Source: Paramagnetospirillum caucaseum
GTDB lineage: Bacteria > Pseudomonadota > Alphaproteobacteria > Rhodospirillales > Magnetospirillaceae
Length of the DNA stretch: 43,309 nt
Assembly (NCBI RefSeq): GCF_000342045.1
Contig: NZ_AONQ01000039.1
Span: 1-43,309 of the forward strand
Direction of reading: 5' to 3'
Positions 18,557-27,562 of the stretch are shown here, in pieces. The position numbers were made by a program, and so were the translations under genes. Positions within the stretch are counted from its first letter, which is position 1, and the number at the start of each line of letters is the position of its first letter. The notes below the pieces were generated by a model. It was given only the letters and a program-made list of their open reading frames with translations, did not search any database and was not told where the DNA came from.

Positions 18557-18574
18557 GTGACCGGCAGATGACAC
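18557..18574 (-). promoter_or_regulatory. Pho-box-like site upstream of DUF47-pit
   Basis: On the minus strand the site reads GTGTCAT, CTGC, CGGTCAC, compared with the PhoB consensus CTGTCAT-N4-CTGTCAT: six of seven and five of seven matches with the exact 4-base spacer. It lies 48 bp before the DUF47 ATG, with TATTGA just downstream as a possible -10. This suggests PhoB control of DUF47-pit. Confidence 0.45.
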
Positions 18575-18595
18575 GGTTCGAATCGCGTCCGGGGC

Positions 18596-19312
18596 CTATC
18601 GCGGGCGGCGGCGGTACAGGAAGAACACGGGAGCCCGCCCGGTGATGCATTTCTGCTCGTAGCGGGTGGCGGGCCAGTCGGACGGCACCTGGGAGCGGTC
18701 GGCGGTGGCCAGCAGCTTTTCGAAGGCGGGATGGGCGTCCAGGTGGCGGGCGGCCCAAGCCACGTAGATGGGGTCGTCGCTGGCCACCCGCAGCTCGCCG
18801 CCATCCTCCAGCACCCGGGCCAGCACGTCCAGGGTGTCGGGGCGGATGAAACGCCGGTCGGCGTGGCGGGTCTTGGGCCAGGGGTCGGGGAACAGCACGA
18901 AGACGCGGCTTAAGGAACCGTCGGGAAGGGCGGGCAGCAGCAGGCGGACGTCCTCGGGGAAGACGCGGACATTGCTGCCCAGCTGCCGGGCCTCCACATG
19001 GCCGAGCAGGCTGGCGATGCCGTTCCGGAACACCTCGCAGCCGATCAGCCCCACGTCGGGATGGGCCTCGGCCAGTTGGGCCAGATGCTCGCCGCCGCCG
19101 AAGCCCACCTCCAGCCACACCGAGCGCACCGCACCGGGGAACAGCAGGGCGGGCTCGACGCGTTCACCGGGCTCGGGCACCGCCACGCTCAGGCGGGGCA
19201 GCAGCTCCTCGATCAGACCGAGGGCGTTGCGGCGCAGGGCCTTGCCCTGGCGCCGACCGAAAAAACGCGGCCGCTCGGCGGCCGCGTTTCCATTTTCGGC
19301 ATGCTTGCTCAT
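18596..19312 (-). CDS. trmB: tRNA (guanine-N7-)-methyltransferase
   Basis: Makes m7G46 in tRNA. The 238-residue protein has the SAM-binding loop WLEVGFGGGEHLAQ, the second acidic position in LIGCEVFRNGI, and the TrmB signature VLFPDPWPKTRHADRRF; the C-terminal catalytic region ends YEQKCITGRAPVFFLYRRRP. The ATG at 19312 lies seven bases after the metK stop without a clear ribosome-binding site, suggesting translational coupling. An upstream ATG at 19378 lies inside metK and is unlikely. Its first 20 codons contain a perfect intrinsic terminator hairpin (see separate entry), which is unusual. Confidence 0.95.
   Translation of the reverse strand: MSKHAENGNAAAERPRFFGRRQGKALRRNALGLIEELLPRLSVAVPEPGERVEPALLFPGAVRSVWLEVGFGGGEHLAQLAEAHPDVGLIGCEVFRNGIASLLGHVEARQLGSNVRVFPEDVRLLLPALPDGSLSRVFVLFPDPWPKTRHADRRFIRPDTLDVLARVLEDGGELRVASDDPIYVAWAARHLDAHPAFEKLLATADRSQVPSDWPATRYEQKCITGRAPVFFLYRRRPR
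19260..19289 (-). terminator. Intrinsic terminator inside the trmB 5' coding region
   Basis: On the minus strand AAACGCGGCCG pairs with CGGCCGCGTTT (19279-19289 with 19263-19273), an 11-bp perfect stem with a 5-base loop, and the transcript then runs through six T (19265-19260). This is a textbook Rho-independent terminator for transcripts coming from metK, yet it lies within trmB codons 8-18. Confidence 0.75.
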
Positions 19313-19319
19313 GAAAAGC

Positions 19320-20486
19320 TTAGAAAGCCTTCTTGAGCTGCTCCACCAGGTCGGTCTTCTCCCACGAGAAGCCGCCATCGGCGTCCGGGCTGCGGCCGAA
19401 ATGGCCGTAGGCGGCGGTGCGGGCGTAGATGGGCTTGTTGAGGCCCAGATGGGTGCGGATGCCGCGCGGGCTGAGATCGACCAGCTGCTGCAGGACGATG
19501 GCCAGCTTGTCCTCGTCCACCTTGCAGGTGCCCGAGGTGTCCACGTAGACCGACAGCGGCTTGGACACGCCGATGGCGTAGGAGAGCTGGATCACGCACT
19601 TGTCAGCCAGACCGGCGGCGACCACGTTCTTGGCCAGGTAGCGCGAGGCATAGGCGGCTGAGCGGTCGACCTTGGTCGGGTCCTTGCCCGAGAAGGCGCC
19701 GCCGCCGTGGGGCGCCGCGCCGCCGTAGGTGTCGACGATGATCTTGCGGCCGGTGAGGCCGGTGTCACCGTCGGGACCGCCGATGACGAAGCGGCCGGTG
19801 GGGTTGACGTAGAACTGGTCGTCGGCGGGCATCCAGCCCTCGGGCAGCACGTTCTTCACGTGGGGACGGACGATCTCCTTGATCTCCGCCTGGGACAGGC
19901 CGTCCACGTGCTGGTGCGAGACCACCACCGAGGTGGCGCGCACCGGCTTGCCGTCACGGTATTCCAGGGTGACCTGGCTCTTGGAATCGGGCAGCAGCTG
20001 GGGGGCGGCGCCGGAATGGCGGGCCTCGGCCAGGCTCTTCAGGATTTCGTGCGAGTAGTAGATGGGGGCCGGCATCAGCACCGGGGTCTCGTTGCAGGCA
20101 TAGCCGAACATGATGCCCTGGTCGCCCGCGCCCTCGTCCTTGTCGCCGGCGGCGTCGACGCCCTGGGCGATATCGGCCGACTGGGCATGGACGTGGTTGA
20201 GAACCTTGGCGTTCTTCCAGTGGAAGCCGTCCTGCTCGTAGCCGATGTCCTTGACCGCGTGGCGGGCCAGCTCATCCATCAGGGCAGCGTTGACCGAGGC
20301 CGGGCCGCGCACTTCGCCGGCCATGACGATCAGGTTGGTGGTGACCAGGGTCTCCACCGCCACGCGAGCGTGGGGGTCGGCACCGAGGAACGCATCGACG
20401 ACGGCATCGGAAATCCGGTCGGCAACCTTGTCGGGATGGCCTTCGGACACGGATTCACTGGTGAAGAGGAAATTCTTCTTGGACAC
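19320..20486 (-). CDS. metK: S-adenosylmethionine synthetase
   Basis: Makes SAM from methionine and ATP. The 388-residue protein begins [19 protein letters not shown], with the catalytic His in GHPDK, followed by [12 protein letters not shown] (the methionine/ATP-binding signature) and [20 protein letters not shown]. The start is a GTG at 20486 preceded by AGGAGGG about ten bases upstream; an in-frame ATG at 20552 would add residues not found in the family. SAM made here feeds the neighbouring methyltransferase TrmB. The 220-bp leader was examined for SAM-II-type elements and none could be supported. Confidence 0.97.
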   Translation of the reverse strand: MSKKNFLFTSESVSEGHPDKVADRISDAVVDAFLGADPHARVAVETLVTTNLIVMAGEVRGPASVNAALMDELARHAVKDIGYEQDGFHWKNAKVLNHVHAQSADIAQGVDAAGDKDEGAGDQGIMFGYACNETPVLMPAPIYYSHEILKSLAEARHSGAAPQLLPDSKSQVTLEYRDGKPVRATSVVVSHQHVDGLSQAEIKEIVRPHVKNVLPEGWMPADDQFYVNPTGRFVIGGPDGDTGLTGRKIIVDTYGGAAPHGGGAFSGKDPTKVDRSAAYASRYLAKNVVAAGLADKCVIQLSYAIGVSKPLSVYVDTSGTCKVDEDKLAIVLQQLVDLSPRGIRTHLGLNKPIYARTAAYGHFGRSPDADGGFSWEKTDLVEQLKKAF

Positions 20487-20650
20487 GGGGCTTACCCTCC
20501 TAGATCCAACCAAAATTGGGACCTGGGGCATCAACACGCAACGGAGCGCCATCGTGATGCACCCACTTAGCCGAAATCAGCGTGGCGGCAAGCGGTCAAA
20601 ATCTCCACGGGAGCGGTCGCACTGCTCCGGGGGGTTCTTCTGACAGGCGA

Positions 20651-20680
20651 AGGGGCGACTCGTCAAGACGAATCGCCCCT
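20651..20680 (-). terminator. Long hairpin between the XRE regulator and metK
   Basis: AGGGGCGACTCGTC (20651-20664) and GACGAATCGCCCCT (20667-20680) form a 14-bp stem with one imperfect (G-U on the minus strand) position and a very short loop, 26 bp after the XRE gene stop. There is no T-run on either side. It probably ends or attenuates the XRE transcript before metK. Confidence 0.5.
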
Positions 20681-20706
20681 CGGCCAATAACCGCGATTTC
20701 AAAGGG

Positions 20707-21201
20707 TTATTTCTTGGTCTCGCCCGTCGCCGCCAGGGCCTTGGCCAGGTCGTAGACCCGGCGGCGCACCTGGGGGTCGCTGATGCTGTAATAGGCGCGG
20801 ACCAGTTCCAGCGTCTCGCGCTTGGTCATGGGGTCGGCCTCGAAGGTGGCCGGTTCCTCGCCCAGGCCGGAAATGCCGCGCGCCACCGCCAGCGGGCTCT
20901 GGTCCTGGACGTTTTCGGCCATGTCGTCGAAGAAGAACGACACCGGCACGTCGAGGACGCGCGACAGGTCGAACAGGCGCGAGGCGCCGATGCGGTTGGC
21001 GCCGCGCTCGTATTTCTGTACCTGCTGGAAGGTCAGTCCGATGGATTCGCCCAGCTTCTCCTGACTCATCCCCATCAGGGTACGGCGCAGCCGTACGCGT
21101 GCGCCCACATGGATATCGACCGGATTGGGCTGACCCGACGGCAGACGGCCCCGCGATGAACCGCGATGGGTGGGGGCGGCTTGATGATTGCTTTTAACCA
21201 T
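20707..21201 (-). CDS. XRE-family helix-turn-helix transcriptional regulator
   Basis: A 164-residue regulator with a Cro/C1-type HTH at about residues 33-90: VGARVRLRRTLMGMSQEKLG, ESIGLTFQQVQKYERGANRI, followed by LFDLSRVLDVPVSFFFDD. The C-terminal part (ELVRAYYSISDPQVRRRVYD) is conserved among alphaproteobacterial relatives. A gene of this type between lnt and metK is a recurrent alphaproteobacterial arrangement, which suggests a link to SAM or envelope metabolism, but the targets are not known from sequence. It has its own promoter (21260-21288). The N-terminal 30 residues are Ser/Gly/Pro-rich and probably disordered. Confidence 0.9.
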   Translation of the reverse strand: MVKSNHQAAPTHRGSSRGRLPSGQPNPVDIHVGARVRLRRTLMGMSQEKLGESIGLTFQQVQKYERGANRIGASRLFDLSRVLDVPVSFFFDDMAENVQDQSPLAVARGISGLGEEPATFEADPMTKRETLELVRAYYSISDPQVRRRVYDLAKALAATGETKK

Positions 21202-21259
21202 GGCTGCGTCCTAATAGGTCGTTGGGTGCGGCGCCCAAGATACTGGAAGTTGCAAAATC

Positions 21260-21288
21260 ACCATACGGGCGCGGTTGTATACAGTCAA
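21260..21288 (-). promoter_or_regulatory. Promoter of the XRE regulator
   Basis: On the minus strand TTGACT (21288-21283), 17 bp, TATGGT (21265-21260) gives a good housekeeping-type promoter 58 bp before the gene start. The surrounding 147-bp gap is unusually AT-rich for this genome and holds a CATATG-C-CATATG palindrome at 21320-21332, a candidate operator. Confidence 0.6.
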
Positions 21289-21348
21289 CACGCTACGCAC
21301 GCGGCACTAGCGCGATTATCATATGCCATATGTATGTTGATGGTATTG

Positions 21349-22884
21349 CTAATTCAACCGGCGCAGAAAAAAAGCCGCCAAACCGGCGAAAAGCAGTAAA
21401 ATACCGGGGATGACGTTGCCGAACCGGCCGTAGAGGGTGGGCGGCAAGGCCTGGGGCAAGGGGGCGTCGAGGACGCCCCGCTCGCCGAGCGGCAGCCGGG
21501 CGATCACCCGGCCGGCCGGGTCGATCACCGCCGAGATGCCGGTATTGGCGGCGCGGGCCTGGGGCAGGCCCTCCTCGATGGAGCGCATGCGCGACGCCGC
21601 CAGATGCTGGTGCGGTCCCGACGAGATGCCGAACCAGCCGTCGTTGGTGACGTTGAGAATCCAGCCCGGCCGGGGCTGGCCGGACGCCACGACGGCGGTG
21701 GGGAAGATGGCCTCGTAGCAGATCAGCGGCGCCGCCGGCGGCAGGCCCGGCAGGTCCAGGGCCACCGGTCCCGGCCCCGCCGAGAAATCGGTGCCGCCAT
21801 GGGTGATCTTGGCGATGGGCAGGATGCCGCGCAGCGGCACGTACTCGCCGAAGGGCACCAGGTGGACCTTGTCGTAAACGGCGGCGATCTCGGCATCCCC
21901 GGTCACCGCCATCAGCGAGTTCCAGATCTGGAACGGCTCGACCCCCTTGGGGGTGATGCGCGGCGCCCCGGTCAGCAGCAGCCCGCCGGGCGGCACCGCC
22001 GCCGCCGCCATCTCGCGGTGCAGGCGGTCGAGGTCGAGGAAATAGGACACGGCGGTCTCGGGCCAGATCACCGTGGTCGCCTGCTCGAAGCCGGGACCGC
22101 GGGTCAGGGCCACATGGTCGCGCAGATTGGCTTCCCGCTGGTCGTCCTTCCACTTGTTGCCCTGGGCCACGGCGGCCTGGACGATGCGCAGACGGACGTC
22201 CGCCACCACGGCCCCGGGATTCTGGGACAGGCGGAGCATGCCGCCGGCCCACAGCAGGGCGGGCAGCCCCAGGGCCAGGACGGCCACGGCGCGGCGGTGG
22301 CCGGGAGCAGCCAGCAACGCGGGGGCCAGCACCATCAGGTAGGTGAGCAGGCTGAGGCCCCAGATGCCGCCGAAGGCGCCGAATTGCGACACGGCCAGGC
22401 TGATGTCCCATACCGAGCCCATGGGGTTCCAGGGCAGGCCGGTCATCACCCAGGAGCGCAGCCATTCCGACAGGGTGAACGCCGCCGCCAGGGCGGGAAC
22501 ACGGGCGACGCGGCCCAGCCGGCAGAGATGAACGCCCAGGGTGGCGAGGCCGAAGAAGGCGGCCAGCACCGCCGACAGCCCGAACACCGCGAAGGGGATC
22601 ATCCAGCCGAACTTGGCGGCGTCGGTGAGCAGGGCGATGGAAATCCAGTAAAGCCCCACCGCGAACCAGCCGGTGAACCACCAGAAGCCGGCCCCGAAGG
22701 CGGCGCGGCGGGTGGCGGCGGCGTCCAGACTCCAGGCCAGGGGGGGAAAGGCCAGGAACAGGGCCGGCAGCACCAGGGTGGGCGGCAGCGAGAGGGCCGC
22801 CGCGGCCCCCAGCAGGACCAGGGCCAGACGCCGGCGCCAGCCGGCCAGGGCGCAAAACCGCCGCTTCAGGATTTCCGGACTCAT
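21349..22884 (-). CDS. lnt: Apolipoprotein N-acyltransferase
   Basis: Last enzyme of lipoprotein maturation in the inner membrane; it adds the third acyl chain to the N-terminal Cys. The 511-residue protein has about six N-terminal membrane segments, then a periplasmic nitrilase-type domain with the catalytic triad visible as WPE (E276), DKVHLVPFGEYVP (K339) and ICYEA (C389), and ends in one more membrane segment (IPGILLLFAGLAAFFLRRL). The start ATG overlaps the corC stop by four bases, the common corC-lnt coupling. Confidence 0.96.
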   Translation of the reverse strand: MSPEILKRRFCALAGWRRRLALVLLGAAAALSLPPTLVLPALFLAFPPLAWSLDAAATRRAAFGAGFWWFTGWFAVGLYWISIALLTDAAKFGWMIPFAVFGLSAVLAAFFGLATLGVHLCRLGRVARVPALAAAFTLSEWLRSWVMTGLPWNPMGSVWDISLAVSQFGAFGGIWGLSLLTYLMVLAPALLAAPGHRRAVAVLALGLPALLWAGGMLRLSQNPGAVVADVRLRIVQAAVAQGNKWKDDQREANLRDHVALTRGPGFEQATTVIWPETAVSYFLDLDRLHREMAAAAVPPGGLLLTGAPRITPKGVEPFQIWNSLMAVTGDAEIAAVYDKVHLVPFGEYVPLRGILPIAKITHGGTDFSAGPGPVALDLPGLPPAAPLICYEAIFPTAVVASGQPRPGWILNVTNDGWFGISSGPHQHLAASRMRSIEEGLPQARAANTGISAVIDPAGRVIARLPLGERGVLDAPLPQALPPTLYGRFGNVIPGILLLFAGLAAFFLRRLN

Positions 22885-23891
22885 TCCGTGACCGCCGGCT
22901 CCGGGGTAGCCACCCGGCGCACCCGCAGCCTTTTCACCCGGCGGGGGTCGGCGTCCATCACCTCGAATTCCAGCCCGGTGGAATGGGTGATCAGCTCGCC
23001 CCGCGACGGCACCCGCCCGGCGACGAACGACACCAGCCCGCCCAGGGTCTCCACCTCTTCGCGTTCCTCGTCGGTCAGCACCGCCCCCATATGGTCCTCG
23101 AACTCGGCGATGGGGGTGCGGCCGTCGGCCTCGACCACGCCGTCGTCGCGGATCGTCAATTCCGGCTCCTCGTCCTGGTCGTGCTCGTCCTCGATCTCGC
23201 CGACGATCTGCTCCACCAGATCCTCGATGGTGACCAGACCGTCGATGCCGCCGTATTCGTCCACCACCAGGGCCAGATGCGAGCGCTTGAGCCGCATCTC
23301 CAGCAGCAAATCGGTGACCCGCATGCTGGGCGCCACGAACTGGACGCGCCGCGCCAGACGGGGCAGGTTGAACGGCTTGCCCTGGCCCATCACCTCCAGC
23401 AGATCCTTGATATGGACCATGCCGATGACGTCGTCGAGCGAGCGGCGGTAGACCGGCAGACGGGAATGGCCGCAGCCGATGAACAGCGCGATCAGCCCTT
23501 CCAGGGGGGTCTTGGCCTCCACCGCCACGATGTCGGCGCGCGGCACCATGACGTCGTAGGCGGTGACGTTGCGCAGGTGCAGGATGTTGCCGAGCAGCAG
23601 GCGCTCGTGCTCGTCGATGGGGATTTCGGCGCTGTCGCGGTCCTCGATCAGCTCTTCCAGCGCATCGCGGACGGTCTCGGCGCCCTTGGGACGGCGGCGG
23701 CCCTTCAGCCAGCCGCGCATGGCGCCGAACAGCGACTCGTCGCCCGTCTTTCTGTGGTTTGCCCCGTTCTCACGGGGCGGGCTCTCGCCCGCTTTCTTGT
23801 AATTTGTCCCGCCGTCGCGGGGCAGGCTTTCGCCCGCCTTCCGTTGGTTTGCCCCGCCTTCGCGGGGCGGGCTACTGCCAGGGTCGTTCAT
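22881..23891 (-). CDS. corC: CorC/HlyC-type CBS-domain protein
   Basis: A cytoplasmic 336-residue protein with tandem CBS domains (about residues 105-235; VMVPRADIVAVEAKTPLEG and LALVVDEYGGIDGLVTIEDL) and a C-terminal CorC_HlyC transporter-associated domain (about 250-325). It lacks the N-terminal membrane domain of the longer CorB type. Relatives are linked to magnesium/cobalt efflux and are nearly always beside ybeY and lnt. The N-terminal 50 residues are odd: three 15-residue repeats (SPPREGGANQRKAGE and variants) encoded by a 45-bp palindromic DNA repeat. The true start could be further downstream (for example MRGWLKGRRRPKG) with the repeats then untranslated. Confidence 0.9.
   Translation of the reverse strand: MNDPGSSPPREGGANQRKAGESLPRDGGTNYKKAGESPPRENGANHRKTGDESLFGAMRGWLKGRRRPKGAETVRDALEELIEDRDSAEIPIDEHERLLLGNILHLRNVTAYDVMVPRADIVAVEAKTPLEGLIALFIGCGHSRLPVYRRSLDDVIGMVHIKDLLEVMGQGKPFNLPRLARRVQFVAPSMRVTDLLLEMRLKRSHLALVVDEYGGIDGLVTIEDLVEQIVGEIEDEHDQDEEPELTIRDDGVVEADGRTPIAEFEDHMGAVLTDEEREEVETLGGLVSFVAGRVPSRGELITHSTGLEFEVMDADPRRVKRLRVRRVATPEPAVTE
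23743..23877. repeat. Three tandem 45-bp palindromic units in the corC 5' end
   Basis: Units at 23743-23787, 23788-23832 and 23833-23877 are each 45 bp and clearly related but not identical. Each contains an inverted repeat (for example GCCCCGCCTTCGCGGGGC in the third unit). All are in frame with corC and encode 15 residues each. Confidence 0.85.
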
Positions 23892-23897
23892 GGAACT

Positions 23898-24388
23898 TTA
23901 TTGCTCTCCATAGGGGTCGGAAATCCCGAGCGCCGCCAGCAGGGTGGTTTCCAGGGATTCCATCTCGGCGGCCTCGTCCTCGTCCATGTGATCATAGCCC
24001 AACAGATGCAGGACGCCATGGACAACAAGATGACCAAAATGATCGGCCAGGGTCTTGCCCTGGTCCCTGGCCTCGGCGGCGCAGGTCCCGTAGGCCAGGA
24101 TCACGTCGCCCAGCAGCAGCGGCGCGCCCGGCACCAGCGGCGCGTCCTCGTCGTCCAGGGAGGCGAAGGACAGGACGTTGGTGGGCTGGTCCTTGGCCCG
24201 CCAGTCGCGGTTGAGGCCCTGGACCGTGGCATCGTCGGCCAGCACGATGGACAGCTCGACGGTTCCCTCGGGCAGGTCGATGGCGCCCAGCGCGGTGGCG
24301 GCCAGGCGGCCGCAGCGCGCCTCGGCGTCGGGCAGCGCCTCGGTCCAGGCCGGACATTGGATATCGACGGCGATCTCGATGGTGACGG

Positions 24389-24392
<4 letters not shown>
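23898..24392 (-). CDS. ybeY: Endoribonuclease YbeY
   Basis: Zinc-dependent RNase involved in 16S rRNA 3' maturation and ribosome quality control. The 164-residue protein carries the metal motif HGVLHLLGYDH with ligands H125, H129 and H135, preceded by PTNVLSFAS and LLGDVILAYGT. It starts at ATG 24392, overlapping the phoH stop by four bases, in the standard order phoH-ybeY-corC. Confidence 0.96.
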
Positions 24393-25380
<988 letters not shown>

Positions 25381-25384
<4 letters not shown>

Positions 25385-26697
25385 GCGGGGATGGCCTCCA
25401 GGCTGTTGGGATGCACCTTGGTGATGCGCAAGCTGACCACCTTGCCGATCAGATGGGCGGCGGCCTTGACGTGGACCGGCTGCATGTAGGGCGAGCGGCC
25501 CAGCAGCTGTCCGGCATAACGGCCGGGACGGTCGAGCAGGACGCGCATCTCGCGCCCGACACAGGCATGGTTGAAGCGGGTGGTCTGCTCCAGCAGCAGG
25601 GCCTGCAGGGCGGCCAGGCGCTCCTCCTTCACGCTTTCCGGAATCTGGCGCTCCATGGCGGCGGCCGGGGTGCCGGGACGGGAGGAATACTTGAAGGAAT
25701 AGGTCTGGACGAAGCCCACCTCGCGCACCAGCGCCATGGACTCCTCGAAATCGGCATCGCTCTCGCCGGGGAAGCCGACGATGAAGTCCGACGACAGGGC
25801 GAGATCGGGGCAGGCATTCTTCAGTTTGTCCACCAGCCGCAGATAGGCGGCGCGGTCGTGGCCGCGGTTCATGGCGGCCAGAATACGGTCCGAGCCCGAC
25901 TGCACCGGCAGGTGGAGGAACGGCATCAGCTGGGGCAGCCCGGCATGGGCGGCGATCAGCTCGTCGTCCATGTCGCGGGGATGGGACGTGGTGTAGCGGA
26001 TGCGCTCCACTCCCTCCACCTCGGCCAGTTCGCGGATCAGACGGCCAAGGCTCCAGCCTTCCTCGCCGTGCCAGCCGTTGACGTTCTGGCCCAGCAGGGT
26101 GATCTCGCGCACGCCTGCCGCCGCCAGCTTGGTCGCCTCGGCCAGCACGGCGGATGCGGGACGGGAATACTCGGACCCGCGGGTATAGGGCACCACGCAG
26201 AAGGTGCAGAACTTATCGCAGCCCTCCTGCACCGACAGGAAGGCGCTGGTACCCTCGGCATGGGGCTCGGGCAGGAAGTCGAACTTGGGCTCGGCGGGGA
26301 ATTCGGTGTCGAGCACGGCGCCGCCGGCACGGGCCGCCTGGGCCACCATCTCGGGCAGACGGTGATAGGTCTGCGGCCCCAGCACGATGTCGACGAAGGG
26401 GGCGCGGCGGAGGATTTCCTCGCCCTCGGCCTGGGCGACGCAGCCGGCCACCGCCAGGATCATCCGCCCGCCGGCCTCGGCCTTGGCGGCCTTGAGCTTG
26501 CGCAAGCGGCCCAGTTCCGAGAACACCTTCTCGGCGGCCTTCTCGCGGATGTGGCAGGTGTTGAGGATGACCATGTCGGCATTCTCGGCCTGTTCGGCCG
26601 GGCCATAGCCGAGCGGCGCCAGGACGTCCGCCATGCGGGAGGAGTCATAGACGTTCATCTGGCAGCCGTAGGTTTTGACGAAAAGTCGCTTGGCCAA
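25381..26697 (-). CDS. miaB: tRNA-2-methylthio-N6-dimethylallyladenosine synthase
   Basis: Radical-SAM methylthiotransferase that converts i6A37 to ms2i6A37 in tRNAs reading UNN codons. The 438-residue protein has the N-terminal UPF0004 domain with cluster-binding C12, C48 and C86 ([22 protein letters not shown]), the radical-SAM motif C160-x3-C164-x2-C167 ([16 protein letters not shown]) and a C-terminal TRAM domain (about 375-435). All six cluster cysteines are intact. Confidence 0.97.
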
Positions 26698-26746
26698 TGT
26701 CTTACGCGTCCGGGAGGTTCATGGTTAAGGACCGGGGCCGCCCGAG

Positions 26747-27556
26747 TCAAGAATTCGCCGCCGGCCGCCCGGCCAGCATGCGGGTCAGGCCGAGGCTGAT
26801 CACCTTGTGGCAATGGGCCGACAGCTTCTTGCGGCAGCCGAATTCGGCGATGGTGACCGGTGGATGGAATTCCACCTCGACGGTGATGCGGCCCATGCCC
26901 AGCGCCCCGATCAGATGGCCGGCCAGGGTCATGTCGCCGTACCAGGCCAGCAGGGGACGCAGCGCCCGGGTGATGGGCAGGCCGTCCAGCCTGGTATAGG
27001 CCACCGTCACCGGCTGCACCGAAACGGCGCGCGGCATGCCGCCGGCGCCCCGCACCTCGCCCTCGGCCACCGAGAAGAACGAACTCTTGAACGGCATGAC
27101 CTGATTGCCGTCGTTGGAGGTACCCTCGGCGAACAGGATCAGCGACTCGCCCAGGTCGAAGCGGGCCAGCAGACCGTTCTTCTCGCGCGCCGTGGCGCCG
27201 GGCCGGCGCTCGATGAACACGGTGCGCGAGATGCGTGCCAGGAAGCCGAAGCCGGCCCAGCCCGCCACCTCGCTCTTGGCGACGAAATAGCCGCGCAGCA
27301 GGCTGCCCAGCACGATGATGTCGAGATAAGAGGCGTGATTCGCTACGTAGAGCGCCGGCGAACCATCCTCCAGCGGCCGGCCCCGCGCCACCACCTCGTA
27401 GCCGATGATGGCCATGACCCCCTTCCAGTAGAAGCGGGTATAGGCCGGCATGCGGGGGCGCGACACCAGGCGCAGCGCCAGGAAGGGCAGCAGCAGCGCC
27501 AGGGTCCACAGCACGAAGCCGAGGAAGCGCAGGATGGCGACGGGGGTGGAAATCAT
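26747..27556 (-). CDS. olsA: Lyso-ornithine lipid acyltransferase (PlsC family)
   Basis: A 269-residue PlsC-family protein with an N-terminal membrane segment (FLGFVLWTLALLLPFLAL), motif NHASYLDIIVLG (Hx4D), FIERRPG, FAEGTSNDGNQV and VQPVTVAYTRLDG. It starts six bases after the OlsB-like gene, and this pair (N-acyltransferase plus PlsC-type O-acyltransferase) is the classical arrangement for ornithine lipid synthesis. OlsA adds the second acyl chain. A function as a second phospholipid PlsC cannot be excluded from sequence alone. Confidence 0.82.
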   Translation of the reverse strand: MISTPVAILRFLGFVLWTLALLLPFLALRLVSRPRMPAYTRFYWKGVMAIIGYEVVARGRPLEDGSPALYVANHASYLDIIVLGSLLRGYFVAKSEVAGWAGFGFLARISRTVFIERRPGATAREKNGLLARFDLGESLILFAEGTSNDGNQVMPFKSSFFSVAEGEVRGAGGMPRAVSVQPVTVAYTRLDGLPITRALRPLLAWYGDMTLAGHLIGALGMGRITVEVEFHPPVTIAEFGCRKKLSAHCHKVISLGLTRMLAGRPAANS

Positions 27557-27562
27557 GAATGC

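Noticed and set aside
20487-20706. SAM-II type riboswitch in the metK leader
   Set aside because: A CGCTGATTT stretch resembles part of SAM-II, but the closing P1 partner and the downstream pseudoknot element with GCUAAA are not in the right place.
23743-23877. CRISPR array
   Set aside because: Units are directly tandem without spacers, vary in sequence, and are in a coding frame; no cas genes are present.
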